Part shown: positions 36,748 to 44,835 of the stretch, in pieces
How positions within the stretch are numbered: position 1 is the first letter of the stretch
How the letters are laid out: each line of letters starts with the position of its first letter
NCBI GenBank assembly: GCA_033763835.1
Contig: JANRJS010000033.1
Coordinates: forward strand, 124,001 to 188,000
DNA: 64,000 bases
From: JAPKYZ01 sp033763835
Lineage (GTDB): Bacteria; Acidobacteriota; Terriglobia; Bryobacterales; Bryobacteraceae
Reading direction: 5' to 3'
Position numbers and translations under genes: made by a program
Notes under the pieces: generated by a model
Seen by the model: the letters and a program-made list of their open reading frames with translations, nothing else
Database searches by the model: none
What the model was told of the DNA's origin: nothing

Positions 36748-38419
36748 AAGCGGCGGCCTCGGACGCAGGCATCTCGGTCATCGACTTGGTGCGGCGCTCC
36801 ACCACTTCGACGACGCCCTGCGCCGCCTTCTTGCCGACGGTAATGCGCCAGGGAATGCCGATCAGGTCCGCGTCCTTGAACTTGACGCCCGGCCGTTCGT
36901 CGCGATCGTCGAGCAGCGGATCGAGTCCCGCGTACTTGGCGGCCTCGTAGATCTCCCGCCCCAAGCGACTCATGACTTCGTCTTTCGCGTTGACCACCGT
37001 AATGACGCAATCGAAGGGCGCGATCGAAGCCGGAAGCGAGATACCGTCTTTGTCGTGAAACAACTCGATCGCGGCGGAAAGAATCCGCTCGACCCCGATT
37101 CCATAGCTGCCCATAATCACCGGAGTCTCTTCGCCCGACTCGTTGAGAACGTTCAGCCCCATCGATTTCGAGTACTTATAGCCGAGCTTGAAAATATGCC
37201 CGACTTCCATGGCTTTCGAAATCGACAAAGGCAGCCCGGTCACTAACTCCGTGTCGCCGGGATTCACTTGCCGGATATCGGCGAACTCCGTGTTGGCATC
37301 GAGCGTCACATTCCGCAAGTGATAGTCGTCGCGATTCGCGCCGGTCACCATGTTGCGCCGCCCGCGTAGCGCTTCGTCCGCCACGACGCGCATTTTCGTT
37401 TTGACGCCCACTGGGCCAAGCGATCCAGGATCGGCCCCGAACCAATCGCGAATCTCCGCCGGGTGCGCGGGGCGCGCTTCGCCGGGACAGACCGCGCCAA
37501 ACTTGGTTTCGCTCAATTGATGATCGCCGCGCAGCAACGCCAGCACGGGCTTGCCGTCCACCACCTGCACCACGCTCTTGATCAGCGAAGTGGCGGGCAT
37601 TTCGAGGAACGCGGAAACTTCGTCGATCGTCTTCTTGCCCGGCGTGTGGACCGGTTCCGGCTCCAACTCGCCCTCGAAATCTGGCGCGGCGGGAGGAATC
37701 GGGCGCGAAACGGCCTTCTCCATGTTGGCCCAGTAATCCACTTCGCGGTTGTAGACGACGAAATCCTCGCCCGCGTCCGACAGCACCATGAATTCGTTCG
37801 ATTGGCTGCCGCCCATCGCGCCGGAGTGCGCCTCGACGATAAAGAATTCCAGGCCGCAACGCGTAAAGATTCGCTTATACGCCTCGCGATGCTTATCGAA
37901 AGATTCGTCGAGCCCGGCGGGCGCTAAATCGAAGGAGTAGCTGTCCTTCATGATGAACTGCCGCAGCCGCAACAAGCCCGACTTCGGACGCGGTTCGTCG
38001 CGAAACTTAGTCTGAATCTGGTACCAGATCTGCGGAAGCTGCTTGTAGCTGCGCAGTTCGCCGCGCGCCACAAACGTCATGACTTCTTCGTGGGTCATGC
38101 CCAGGCAAAGATCGCGCCCAAAGCGATCCTTCAGCCGGAACATATCGTGACCGATCGCCGACCACCGCCCCGATTCCTGCCACACTTCCGCCGGATGCAG
38201 CGCGGGCAAAAACATTTCTTGCCCGCCGATTTTGTCCATTTCTTCGCGAATAATCCGCTGAATCTTATTGAGGGACCGTTGCGCGAGCAGCAGGTAGTTG
38301 TAAGTTCCCGCGGACAGTTGCCGGATGTAGCCGGCGCGCAGCAGCAGTTTGTGGCTCGCGACTTCGGCTTCGGCGGGGTCGTCCCGCAACGTGGGGATAA
38401 AGAGCTTCGACCAATACAT
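36725..38419 (-). CDS. proS: Prolyl-tRNA synthetase
   Basis: From the ATG at 38419 the product has 564 residues and begins MYWSKLFIPTLRDDPAEAEV, the usual bacterial ProS N-terminus. The frame is open for 83 more codons upstream, but these are out of character. Class II motifs are visible: motif 1 in LPALHPAEVWQESGRW, motif 2 in WYQIQTKFRDEPRPKSGLLRLRQFIMKDSYSF near residue 135, and motif 3 in GSYGIGVERILSAAIE near residue 445. An editing insertion lies between them (about 220-400). It charges tRNA-Pro. It heads an operon with the aminotransferase, ligD and a small ankyrin gene. Confidence 0.96.
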   Translation of the reverse strand: MYWSKLFIPTLRDDPAEAEVASHKLLLRAGYIRQLSAGTYNYLLLAQRSLNKIQRIIREEMDKIGGQEMFLPALHPAEVWQESGRWSAIGHDMFRLKDRFGRDLCLGMTHEEVMTFVARGELRSYKQLPQIWYQIQTKFRDEPRPKSGLLRLRQFIMKDSYSFDLAPAGLDESFDKHREAYKRIFTRCGLEFFIVEAHSGAMGGSQSNEFMVLSDAGEDFVVYNREVDYWANMEKAVSRPIPPAAPDFEGELEPEPVHTPGKKTIDEVSAFLEMPATSLIKSVVQVVDGKPVLALLRGDHQLSETKFGAVCPGEARPAHPAEIRDWFGADPGSLGPVGVKTKMRVVADEALRGRRNMVTGANRDDYHLRNVTLDANTEFADIRQVNPGDTELVTGLPLSISKAMEVGHIFKLGYKYSKSMGLNVLNESGEETPVIMGSYGIGVERILSAAIELFHDKDGISLPASIAPFDCVITVVNAKDEVMSRLGREIYEAAKYAGLDPLLDDRDERPGVKFKDADLIGIPWRITVGKKAAQGVVEVVERRTKSMTEMPASEAAAYVQSRTA

Positions 38420-38469
38420 GAAAGGGGATCGGGCCCGGAAGGGCTTGACACCAGAGTATAACTTAGGCC

Positions 38470-39351
38470 ATGCGGCTATCGGAGATTCGAGACGGACAAG
38501 CGCCCGCGCAACCGCTGGCGGCGCTGGGCTTTCAACGGGAGCTGACGAAAGAAATACAGACCCGGCTTGGCGATCTAGGGTTCCTGGATCCCCCCGCCGA
38601 CGGCAAGTTCGGCTCCGTGTCGCAGTGGGCGCTGCGCGCGTTTGCCGAGTCGGCGGGCATGGCGGCAAAGACGCAAATCGACAAGGAAGCCGCGGCCGCG
38701 TTGCTGGCCGCCCAACCGCTACCGCTCGCGCCGGGCGGCGATCTCGCCGGACGCATCGTCGCCCGCATGCTGGCCCTCGGTCACTGGGTGGCGCGGCATC
38801 CCGACTGCGTCAATATCGTGTACCTCGAAGGCGCGGGCGCGGACGGCGTGCCCAACGACAATCGCCCCAACGTCTATAACGACTCGCGATTCGCGATCCG
38901 CATCGAAGGCGGTGTGCCGAAAATCTTGGGCGCGTGGGAGGCGACGACGGAGCCGGGGCGCGCGTTCACCGTCGATCCGTCGCTCGCCAATCCGCTGGGC
39001 GCGGCGCGCATCGCCCTCGGCCAGCATAAAGCCTGGATTCTCGGATTCCACAAAAGCAATCCGCAGCATCCGGCGCTGGTCCAACGCGAAAATCTGCCCG
39101 TGTTTCGCGACCTGAACCGCGATTTCCAGCGTCAGGGCGACACCGTGCACGTGGGATTGTTCGGCATTAATCAGCACCACGGCTTTAGCTCCAATCCCAA
39201 TGACATCCAACAGGACAGTGCCGGTTGCCTGGTGGGCCGCGCTAAGACCGGACACACCGAATTCTTGCGGATCGTCAAGACCGACGCACGCTTCCTCTCA
39301 AGCGCCGACTACCGCTTTATGACCGCGATTCTCGACGGACGCACGGTGTAA
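38470..39351 (+). CDS. Peptidoglycan-binding-domain protein
   Basis: This 293-residue protein has a PG_binding_1 domain at about residues 22-65 (LTKEIQTRLGDLGFLDPPADGKFGSVSQWALRAFAE). A C-terminal domain of about 200 residues follows, with a GLFGINQHHGF stretch and DSAGCLVGR near residue 255. The His/Cys combination is reminiscent of cell-wall peptidases or L,D-transpeptidases, but I cannot assign a family or an activity. No signal peptide is visible, which is unusual for a wall protein and resembles phage-type endolysins. It is divergent from proS (50 bp apart) and 21 bp before rpiB. Confidence 0.75.
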   Translation: MRLSEIRDGQAPAQPLAALGFQRELTKEIQTRLGDLGFLDPPADGKFGSVSQWALRAFAESAGMAAKTQIDKEAAAALLAAQPLPLAPGGDLAGRIVARMLALGHWVARHPDCVNIVYLEGAGADGVPNDNRPNVYNDSRFAIRIEGGVPKILGAWEATTEPGRAFTVDPSLANPLGAARIALGQHKAWILGFHKSNPQHPALVQRENLPVFRDLNRDFQRQGDTVHVGLFGINQHHGFSSNPNDIQQDSAGCLVGRAKTGHTEFLRIVKTDARFLSSADYRFMTAILDGRTV

Positions 39352-39372
39352 GCGATGCTACGCTGAAGGTTC

Positions 39373-39819
39373 ATGAAGATCGCGCTGGGGGCCGACCACG
39401 CCGGTTTCGCCCTGAAGGAGCAACTTCGGGAGCGCCTGAAGGCCAAGGGACACGAAGTGCTGGATGTTGGGACAACCTCCACCGAATCAACGGATTATCC
39501 CGATTTCGCGGAAGACGTTGCGCATCGTGTCGCGAAAGGCGACTGCGACCGTGGCTTACTGGTCTGTTCGACCGGCGTCGGCATGTCGATCGCCGCGAAC
39601 AAGGTAAACGGAATCCGGGCGGCGCTAGCTTACAACGAGGACGAAGTGCGTCTGACTCGCGCGCACAACGACGCGAACGTACTCGCTTTGTCCGCGAAAT
39701 ACACCGATGCGGAAAGTGCCGATAAGCTCGTCGAGATATTTTTGAACACTCCGTTCGACGGCGGACGTCACGAACGGCGGGTGAACAAAATCAAGAAATT
39801 GGAGGAAACGAAGCCTTGA
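39373..39819 (+). CDS. rpiB: Ribose-5-phosphate isomerase B
   Basis: This 148-residue RpiB/LacAB-family protein has ALGADHAGFALKEQL near the N-terminus, the catalytic cysteine region LLVCSTGVGMSIAANKVNGIRAA (near residue 68) and NDANVLALSAKY. It interconverts ribose-5-phosphate and ribulose-5-phosphate in the pentose phosphate pathway. The stop overlaps the glyA start region, and an internal GGAGG at 39801-39805 serves glyA. Confidence 0.95.
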   Translation: MKIALGADHAGFALKEQLRERLKAKGHEVLDVGTTSTESTDYPDFAEDVAHRVAKGDCDRGLLVCSTGVGMSIAANKVNGIRAALAYNEDEVRLTRAHNDANVLALSAKYTDAESADKLVEIFLNTPFDGGRHERRVNKIKKLEETKP

Positions 39820-41084
39820 ACTGGATGTCGCGACCCTTGGCGCAAGCGGACCCCGAAATAGCGGCGGCGCTCGATCACGAGCTCGAACGCCAGCAATCCT
39901 ACATTGAACTGATCGCGAGCGAAAACTTCACGTCCGAGGCGATTCTCGAAGCCACCGGCAGCGTGTTCACGAACAAGTACGCCGAAGGCTATCCCGGCCA
40001 GCGCTATTACGGCGGATGCGAGTACGCCGATGTGGTCGAAACGCTGGCTCGGGACCGGGCGAAGAAGCTCTTCGGCGCCGAGTATGCGAACGTACAGCCG
40101 CACTCCGGTTCGCAAGCCAATCAGGCGGCCTATTCGGCGGTTTTGCAGCCCGGCGACACGATTCTCGGCATGAATCTGTCGCACGGCGGCCACCTCACCC
40201 ACGGCCATCACCTGAATTTTTCCGGCAAGACGTACAAGATCGTGCCCTACGGCGTGCGCAAGGACACCGAGATCATCGACTACGAAGAAGTGGCGAAGCT
40301 GGCGGAAGATCACAAGCCGAAAATGATCATCGCCGGAGCGAGCGCCTATCCCCGCGTCATCGATTTCCGCCGCTTCCGCGAAATCGCCGATTCGGTGGGC
40401 GCGATTTTCCTGGTAGATATGGCGCACTATTCGGGGCTGATCGCCGCCGGGCTATATCCCAACCCGTGCGAGCACGCCGACATCGTCACTTCGACCACGC
40501 ACAAGACGCTGCGCGGTCCGCGTTCGGGCATTATTCTGGCGCGCGCAAAATACGCGAAGGCGATCGATCAGAACGTGTTTCCCGGGGCGCAGGGCGGTCC
40601 GCTGGTGCATGTAATCGCGGCGAAGGCCGTGTGCTTCCTCGAAGCGATGAAACCGGAGTTTGTCGAGTATCAGCGGCGTGTGATGGCGAACGCGAAAGCG
40701 CTCGCCGAGTCGCTCACGAGCCGCGGGTTCCGCATCGTTTCCGGCGGCACGGATTCGCACATCGTCCTGCTCGATTGTTTCGCCAAGGGCGTTCGCGGCA
40801 AAGACGCGGAACTCGCCCTCGACCGCGCGCACATCACCGTGAACAAGAACGCGATTCCGTTCGACCCGAATCCGCCGCTCAACCCGAGCGGGGTTCGCTT
40901 GGGCACACCTGCCGCTACCACGCGCGGCTTCGGCGAAGCGGAGTTCGACAAGGTCGGCCACCTGATCGCCGACGTGCTTGAAAACATCGGCTCCGACGAC
41001 GCGATCGACCGCGTGCGCCGCAACGTCACCGCACTGACCGAGCGCTTCCCGCTTTACGACTGGAAGCTCGCGCCAGTGGCCTGA
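39816..41084 (+). CDS. glyA: Serine hydroxymethyltransferase
   Basis: This is a 422-residue SHMT. Signatures are QQSYIELIASENFTSEAI, EGYPGQRYYGGCEYAD, the PLP-lysine motif in STTHKTLRGPRSGIILAR near residue 230 and HLTHGHHLNFSGK. It interconverts serine and glycine with tetrahydrofolate, supplying one-carbon units. The annotated start is TTG at 39816, overlapping the rpiB stop, with GGAGG ten bases upstream. An ATG at 39825 is the alternative start. The rpiB-glyA order is common in bacteria. Confidence 0.96.
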   Translation: MNWMSRPLAQADPEIAAALDHELERQQSYIELIASENFTSEAILEATGSVFTNKYAEGYPGQRYYGGCEYADVVETLARDRAKKLFGAEYANVQPHSGSQANQAAYSAVLQPGDTILGMNLSHGGHLTHGHHLNFSGKTYKIVPYGVRKDTEIIDYEEVAKLAEDHKPKMIIAGASAYPRVIDFRRFREIADSVGAIFLVDMAHYSGLIAAGLYPNPCEHADIVTSTTHKTLRGPRSGIILARAKYAKAIDQNVFPGAQGGPLVHVIAAKAVCFLEAMKPEFVEYQRRVMANAKALAESLTSRGFRIVSGGTDSHIVLLDCFAKGVRGKDAELALDRAHITVNKNAIPFDPNPPLNPSGVRLGTPAATTRGFGEAEFDKVGHLIADVLENIGSDDAIDRVRRNVTALTERFPLYDWKLAPVA

Positions 41085-41112
41085 CAAGGCGCGCCGTCTA
41101 GACTGGTTTCGG

Positions 41113-42309
41113 GTGCCCCTTCGAATCGCTATCGATGTCCGGCATATCCGGGACTACGGCATTGGCAGCTATATCCGCAATCTGATCGCCGCGCTAGACC
41201 GGCGGACGGACGAGCATACCTACGTTCTCGCCGGACGCCGGCAGGATCTTCACGAGTTGCCCGCGCTTTCGCCGCGATTCACGCGCGCCGAGTTTCCCCG
41301 CTCCGATTCGGGCATGGCCAATCAGGCGACCTTTCCCTGGTTCCTGCGGCGCTTTCGTCCCGACATCTCGCACATCCCTTTGAATTCCGTCGCGTTGCTG
41401 CTCCAGAAGCCTTACGTGGTTACCGTCCACGACATGTCCAGCCTGTTGTTTCCGCAGGACCGCGCAAGCCGCGTCGGCGCGATTCGCCACCGCTATCGCT
41501 TGTTCCGCTTCCGCCGCGGATTGTTGCGCGCGGACCGCATCATCGCCGTCAGCCAAGCGACGCAGCGCGACCTCGAATCGCTGTTGAGCATACCGCCGGA
41601 CCGGATCCGGCAAATTTACGGCGCCGTCGATACGCGTTATCTCGAAGCGTTCGTTCCGGCCGACGCCCGGGCCGCCGGTCCGCACGCCGCCGAATTTCAC
41701 CGCCGCCGCCTGCAGGAGCGCTACCAGATTCATCACCCGTACCTGCTCTACGCCGGTACCATCCGGCCGCAGAAGAACATTCCGAAGCTGATCGAGGCGT
41801 TCGCCGTCCTACGCGCCGAACTCGCCGGTCATCCCACGTTATGCGAATTGCGATTGCTGGTGATCGGCGACGCGATTTCGAAATACCCCGACGTCCGGCG
41901 CGCCGTGGTGAACGCCCGTCTAGAGAACTACGTACGGTTTTTCGGTTTCGTCAGCGCCGACGCGTTGCGCGCTTTCTACGAAGGGGCGCAGGCGTTCGTC
42001 TTTCCTTCGCTCTACGAGGGCTTCGGACTGCCGCCCCTCGAAGCGATGGCCGTCGGTACGCCGGTGGTGGCGTCGAATCTGAGTTCCTTACCCGAGGCGG
42101 TCGGCGACGCGGCGGAACCGGTAAACCCCGAAAATCTTTTCGACATCGTCCGCGGGATTCGCGAAGTGCTCTTGAATACTTCCCACCGCGAGCGGCTGAT
42201 CCAGCGGGGGTACGCGCAAGTGCGCCGTTTCCATTGGGACCGCACCGCCGCCGAAGTGATGGCCGTTTACGAGGAAGTGGGCCAGAAGCGGCGACAGTCG
42301 AGCCACTGA
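41113..42309 (+). CDS. Glycosyltransferase family 4 protein
   Basis: This 398-residue GT-B fold glycosyltransferase starts at GTG 41113. It has the N-terminal acceptor half (RIAIDVRHIRDYGIGSYIRNL) and the C-terminal donor-binding half with LYAGTIRPQKNIPKLIEAFAVL near residue 215 and the E-x7-E motif in FPSLYEGFGLPPLEAMAVGTPVVASN near residue 300. It transfers a sugar from an NDP-sugar to an unknown acceptor, probably in surface polysaccharide or glycolipid synthesis. It is 28 bases after glyA. Its last 43 bases overlap the convergent XRE gene. Confidence 0.92.
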   Translation: MPLRIAIDVRHIRDYGIGSYIRNLIAALDRRTDEHTYVLAGRRQDLHELPALSPRFTRAEFPRSDSGMANQATFPWFLRRFRPDISHIPLNSVALLLQKPYVVTVHDMSSLLFPQDRASRVGAIRHRYRLFRFRRGLLRADRIIAVSQATQRDLESLLSIPPDRIRQIYGAVDTRYLEAFVPADARAAGPHAAEFHRRRLQERYQIHHPYLLYAGTIRPQKNIPKLIEAFAVLRAELAGHPTLCELRLLVIGDAISKYPDVRRAVVNARLENYVRFFGFVSADALRAFYEGAQAFVFPSLYEGFGLPPLEAMAVGTPVVASNLSSLPEAVGDAAEPVNPENLFDIVRGIREVLLNTSHRERLIQRGYAQVRRFHWDRTAAEVMAVYEEVGQKRRQSSH

Positions 42310-42569
42310 TCCGCGCACCCCGGATGGGCCAAGTAGGCGGCCAGCGTCTCCGGCTCGAGCAGATCGAACAAGGCGATTCTCGCGGCGGCGGCGATCCGGT
42401 CCGCCTGTTCCGGCGAAAGCGAGCGAGTTCCCTTCAAGACGTGGTGCACGTGGGGTTGCGATACTCCGGCGGCCCGCGCCAAGCCGCGTTCGGTCCATTC
42501 GCCATTACGAACTTTGTCGCGCAAACGGTCCACCAACCGGCGGCGGAGATCGGCAAGGCTAAGGGTCAA
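42267..42569 (-). CDS. XRE-family helix-turn-helix protein
   Basis: This 100-residue protein has an N-terminal HTH_3-type DNA-binding region: WTERGLARAAGVSQPHVHHVLKGTRSLSPEQADRIAAAARIAL. A short C-terminal part (LLEPETLAAYLAHPGC) follows. It may be a transcription factor for itself or for neighbours. Its 3' end lies inside the glycosyltransferase gene on the opposite strand, and its 5' side faces the AT-rich intergenic region. Confidence 0.78.
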   Translation of the reverse strand: MTLSLADLRRRLVDRLRDKVRNGEWTERGLARAAGVSQPHVHHVLKGTRSLSPEQADRIAAAARIALFDLLEPETLAAYLAHPGCADQWLDCRRFWPTSS

Positions 42570-42876
42570 GAGCCTATTCCCCGAAGAAATATATCACAAT
42601 AAAATTGGATTAGCGACGATATTTTTAGCTATTTATGAGATTTTTTCTAACCCCTACCACAGCACAAAATCTTGATTCAATTCATTGGTTTACATTTGTG
42701 TCTAGCCGAATACGGTGCAGCGAAGGCAAATTATTCTCCGAAAAAATGTTTGACTAAATTCGCCGCCCGCCTAGGATGAACAACAGAATAAACGCGGCCC
42801 GCCGCGGGGAGCTCGGAACTCCCCGAAGCCGTGAAAAACGAAAAAGCCGCGAAGGAAAAAGGACAACCCAACCAAA
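42570..42876 (+). promoter_or_regulatory. AT-rich intergenic region with predicted promoter
   Basis: This 307-bp gap is visibly more A/T-rich than its surroundings and contains no open frame of note. On the plus strand, TTGACT (42750-42755) and TAGGAT (42772-42777), 16 bases apart, form a good sigma70-type promoter for the gene starting at 42877, giving a leader of about 93 nt. The leader contains a 7-bp hairpin (CGGGGAG at 42805-42811 with CTCCCCG at 42819-42825). The left part probably also holds the promoter of the divergent XRE gene. Confidence 0.55.
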
Positions 42877-43479
42877 ATGGAATGGACACGATCGGAAACG
42901 TTAGCCCTCGCCTCCCACGTTTGCACGCAGTGCCACGGTCTTGGCTTAAGGACCGGGCGCCGGGGAAGCTCTTCCCCTTGCAATTGCGTGCTGCGTTCGA
43001 TTTTCCGGGCCTGCTACGACCGTTTTCGCCTCTGCGTGAACAAGGAGAAGCACATGTCGCGTGTGTCGCTGGAGCACACCGGCTCGGGCGGCGGCCGCCG
43101 TTACACCTGGGGCCGCAAGGACGAAGAATATATCGCCGATTTCACCCTGGTGAGCCGCCGCACCCTCACCGAGGACGAATATCGCATTTTCAAATTCCAC
43201 TTTCTGCTCGGCGCGGACTGGAAGCTGTGTTGCCGCCGCCTGAAGATGGATCGCGGGAATTTTTTCCACGCCGTGTACCGGATTCAGCAGAAGCTCGGCA
43301 AGGTGTTCCGCGAATTGCAGCCCTATGCGCTCTATCCGCTGGATGAGTACTTCGGCGCGAAGAAGGTTCTGTCCACCGGTTCGACCCCGCCGCCCGCGCC
43401 TTCGAACGTGATCCACTTCCCCTGGCGCCCCGTCCCGCGCCAAGCTCCCCCGGCTCAGCCCTTGCTCCGCGCGGCGTAA
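42877..43479 (+). CDS. Hypothetical protein with CxxC/CxC cysteine motif
   Basis: This 200-residue protein has an N-terminal cysteine cluster, HVCTQCHGLG then CNCVLRSIFRAC, like a small DnaJ-type zinc-binding knuckle. The middle part (RTLTEDEYRIFKFHFLLGADWKLCCRRLKMDRGNFFHAVYRIQQKLGK, residues about 95-145) looks like a helix-turn-helix of the sigma-region-4 kind. The C-terminus is Pro-rich. I know similar proteins as uncharacterised in Acidobacteriota and cannot name a function. A DNA-binding or sigma-like role is inference. It has its own promoter region and is followed by a strong terminator. Confidence 0.75.
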   Translation: MEWTRSETLALASHVCTQCHGLGLRTGRRGSSSPCNCVLRSIFRACYDRFRLCVNKEKHMSRVSLEHTGSGGGRRYTWGRKDEEYIADFTLVSRRTLTEDEYRIFKFHFLLGADWKLCCRRLKMDRGNFFHAVYRIQQKLGKVFRELQPYALYPLDEYFGAKKVLSTGSTPPPAPSNVIHFPWRPVPRQAPPAQPLLRAA

Positions 43480-43487
43480 ATCAAAAG

Positions 43488-43510
43488 GGGGGAGCCGATT
43501 CGGCTCCCCC
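43488..43510. terminator. Bidirectional terminator hairpin
   Basis: A perfect 10-bp stem (GGGGGAGCCG at 43488-43497 with CGGCTCCCCC at 43501-43510) and a three-base loop lie between convergent genes. On the minus strand it is followed by TTTTGATTT, so it ends the PEP-CTERM gene. On the plus strand it ends the cysteine-motif gene less efficiently. Confidence 0.8.
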
Positions 43511-43530
43511 TAGAACGATCCACCGAATGG

Positions 43531-44118
43531 CTAAGCCGCCCGGCGCCGCATCCAAGCCAACGCCGTCAAAGCGCCGCCCAGAGCGGCCCAGGTGGCCGGT
43601 TCGGGAACCGTGGTCGGACTCGTGGTGGCAACGCCGATGACGGCCCCGGTAAAGTCGGGAACGCCAAAGACTTGCGTGAGTGCCGCCGCCGCCTCCGAGC
43701 GTAGCGTCAACACCAATCCAGGACCGATATCGAACAACGGAACACTCCCTAAGGCCGCGCCGTTCAGAGCCGCTTGGCCGCTTAAAATACCCGTGACCGC
43801 CACCAAATCAACGTCGATAAGGAAGTCGGTGAGATCGAGCGTGTCCGTACCGTCGCTAAAGCCGAGTCCGCTGCCTACATGTTCGATTTGAGCCATCCCC
43901 GTGACCGGATCGATGAATCCGCCCGTAATCGGAAAAGTGGCGGTGAGCCCGACCAGCGTTCCAGTGCCGAGCGGCGTAATGGTAAGCGCGCCGGTTAGGA
44001 TGGCCGCCGTGGCCGGATCGAGTTCGACGCTGGTCGTCCCTCCGGCGATGCCGATCGGCGCGCTCCAGGCCGCTGGAATCGAAGCGGCAAGCGCAAGAGC
44101 GATTGAGAATGCTTTCAT
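43531..44118 (-). CDS. PEP-CTERM sorting-domain protein
   Basis: This 195-residue protein is read from the ATG at 44118, which gives a signal peptide (FSIALALAASIPAAWSA). The middle is a beta-rich region of unknown fold. The C-terminal sorting signal has VPEP, a hydrophobic stretch (ATWAALGGALTALAWM) and a basic end (RRRAA). A GGAGGAACC ribosome-binding site precedes the start. It is the second PEP-CTERM protein in the window and is divergent from an ECF sigma/anti-sigma pair, 132 bp apart, which may control it. Confidence 0.85.
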   Translation of the reverse strand: MKAFSIALALAASIPAAWSAPIGIAGGTTSVELDPATAAILTGALTITPLGTGTLVGLTATFPITGGFIDPVTGMAQIEHVGSGLGFSDGTDTLDLTDFLIDVDLVAVTGILSGQAALNGAALGSVPLFDIGPGLVLTLRSEAAAALTQVFGVPDFTGAVIGVATTSPTTVPEPATWAALGGALTALAWMRRRAA

Positions 44119-44250
44119 GCTGAGGTTCCTCCGTGTAGTTAAGGCGGTTCCGGACATCGCCGCCCGATGTGCTAACGCCGGAAATGCCGCTTACGGATCT
44201 CTATCTCTCGAGAAAGTTGGAGCGCTCCCGCTCTCGAAGTCATCCTTCTC

Positions 44251-44835
44251 TTGCGGGTGCGCGTGGATTCAACCGGACTTCCGGCCGTTGCGCCGGACCG
44301 CAACCTTGTCGAGCGAATCGCGGCGGGCGATGAATCGGCCTTACTGGCTCTTTACCGCCTATACGCAAACCCCGCTTACTCACTCATTTACCGGATCGTG
44401 AGGGACGAAACGGTGGCGGAAGAAGTTCTACAGGACACGTTTTTCCGGCTGTGGTGCCTTCCGCACTCCTACGATCCGGATAAGGGAGCCTTACTGTCTT
44501 GGCTATTTACGGTCGCGCGGAACCTCGCCCTAGACCGCCGGCGAAAAGAATCCCGAAGGCCCCTGGCGTTCGTATCCGAGTTTCGGGATGCTCGTAACGG
44601 CGAATTTGCCGGGCCAGACGCCGGCCTTGAAAAGCGGTACACCGTGATCGAAGCGTTGCGCCAACTTCCGAAAGAACAGCGCATCGCGCTGGAACTGGCT
44701 TATTTCGAAGGTTTGACCCATACGGAACTCGCCGACCGGCTACGGGAGCCGGTGGGCACCGTAAAGACTCGCATTCGACTGGGGATGCAGAAGCTGAAAG
44801 CGCTCCTGAAAGATTGCCGGCTGGTGATTTTGTGA
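44251..44835 (+). CDS. RNA polymerase ECF sigma factor
   Basis: This 194-residue ECF (sigma70 region 2 and 4) factor has region 2 with LLALYRLYANPAYSLIYRIV, ETVAEEVLQDTFFRLW and LLSWLFTVARNLALDRRRK near residues 30-95. Region 4 has LPKEQRIALELAYFEGLTHTELADRLREPVGTVKTRIRLGMQKLK near residues 135-180. It directs RNA polymerase to special promoters. Possible starts are TTG 44251, GTG 44257 and GTG 44263. The stop overlaps the anti-sigma start (GTGA at 44832), so the pair is translationally coupled. Confidence 0.93.
   Translation: MRVRVDSTGLPAVAPDRNLVERIAAGDESALLALYRLYANPAYSLIYRIVRDETVAEEVLQDTFFRLWCLPHSYDPDKGALLSWLFTVARNLALDRRRKESRRPLAFVSEFRDARNGEFAGPDAGLEKRYTVIEALRQLPKEQRIALELAYFEGLTHTELADRLREPVGTVKTRIRLGMQKLKALLKDCRLVIL

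Noticed and set aside
36725..38668. Longer proS start at 38668
   Set aside because: The extra 83 residues are Pro/Arg-rich, extend into the divergent gene, and do not resemble any prolyl-tRNA synthetase N-terminus.
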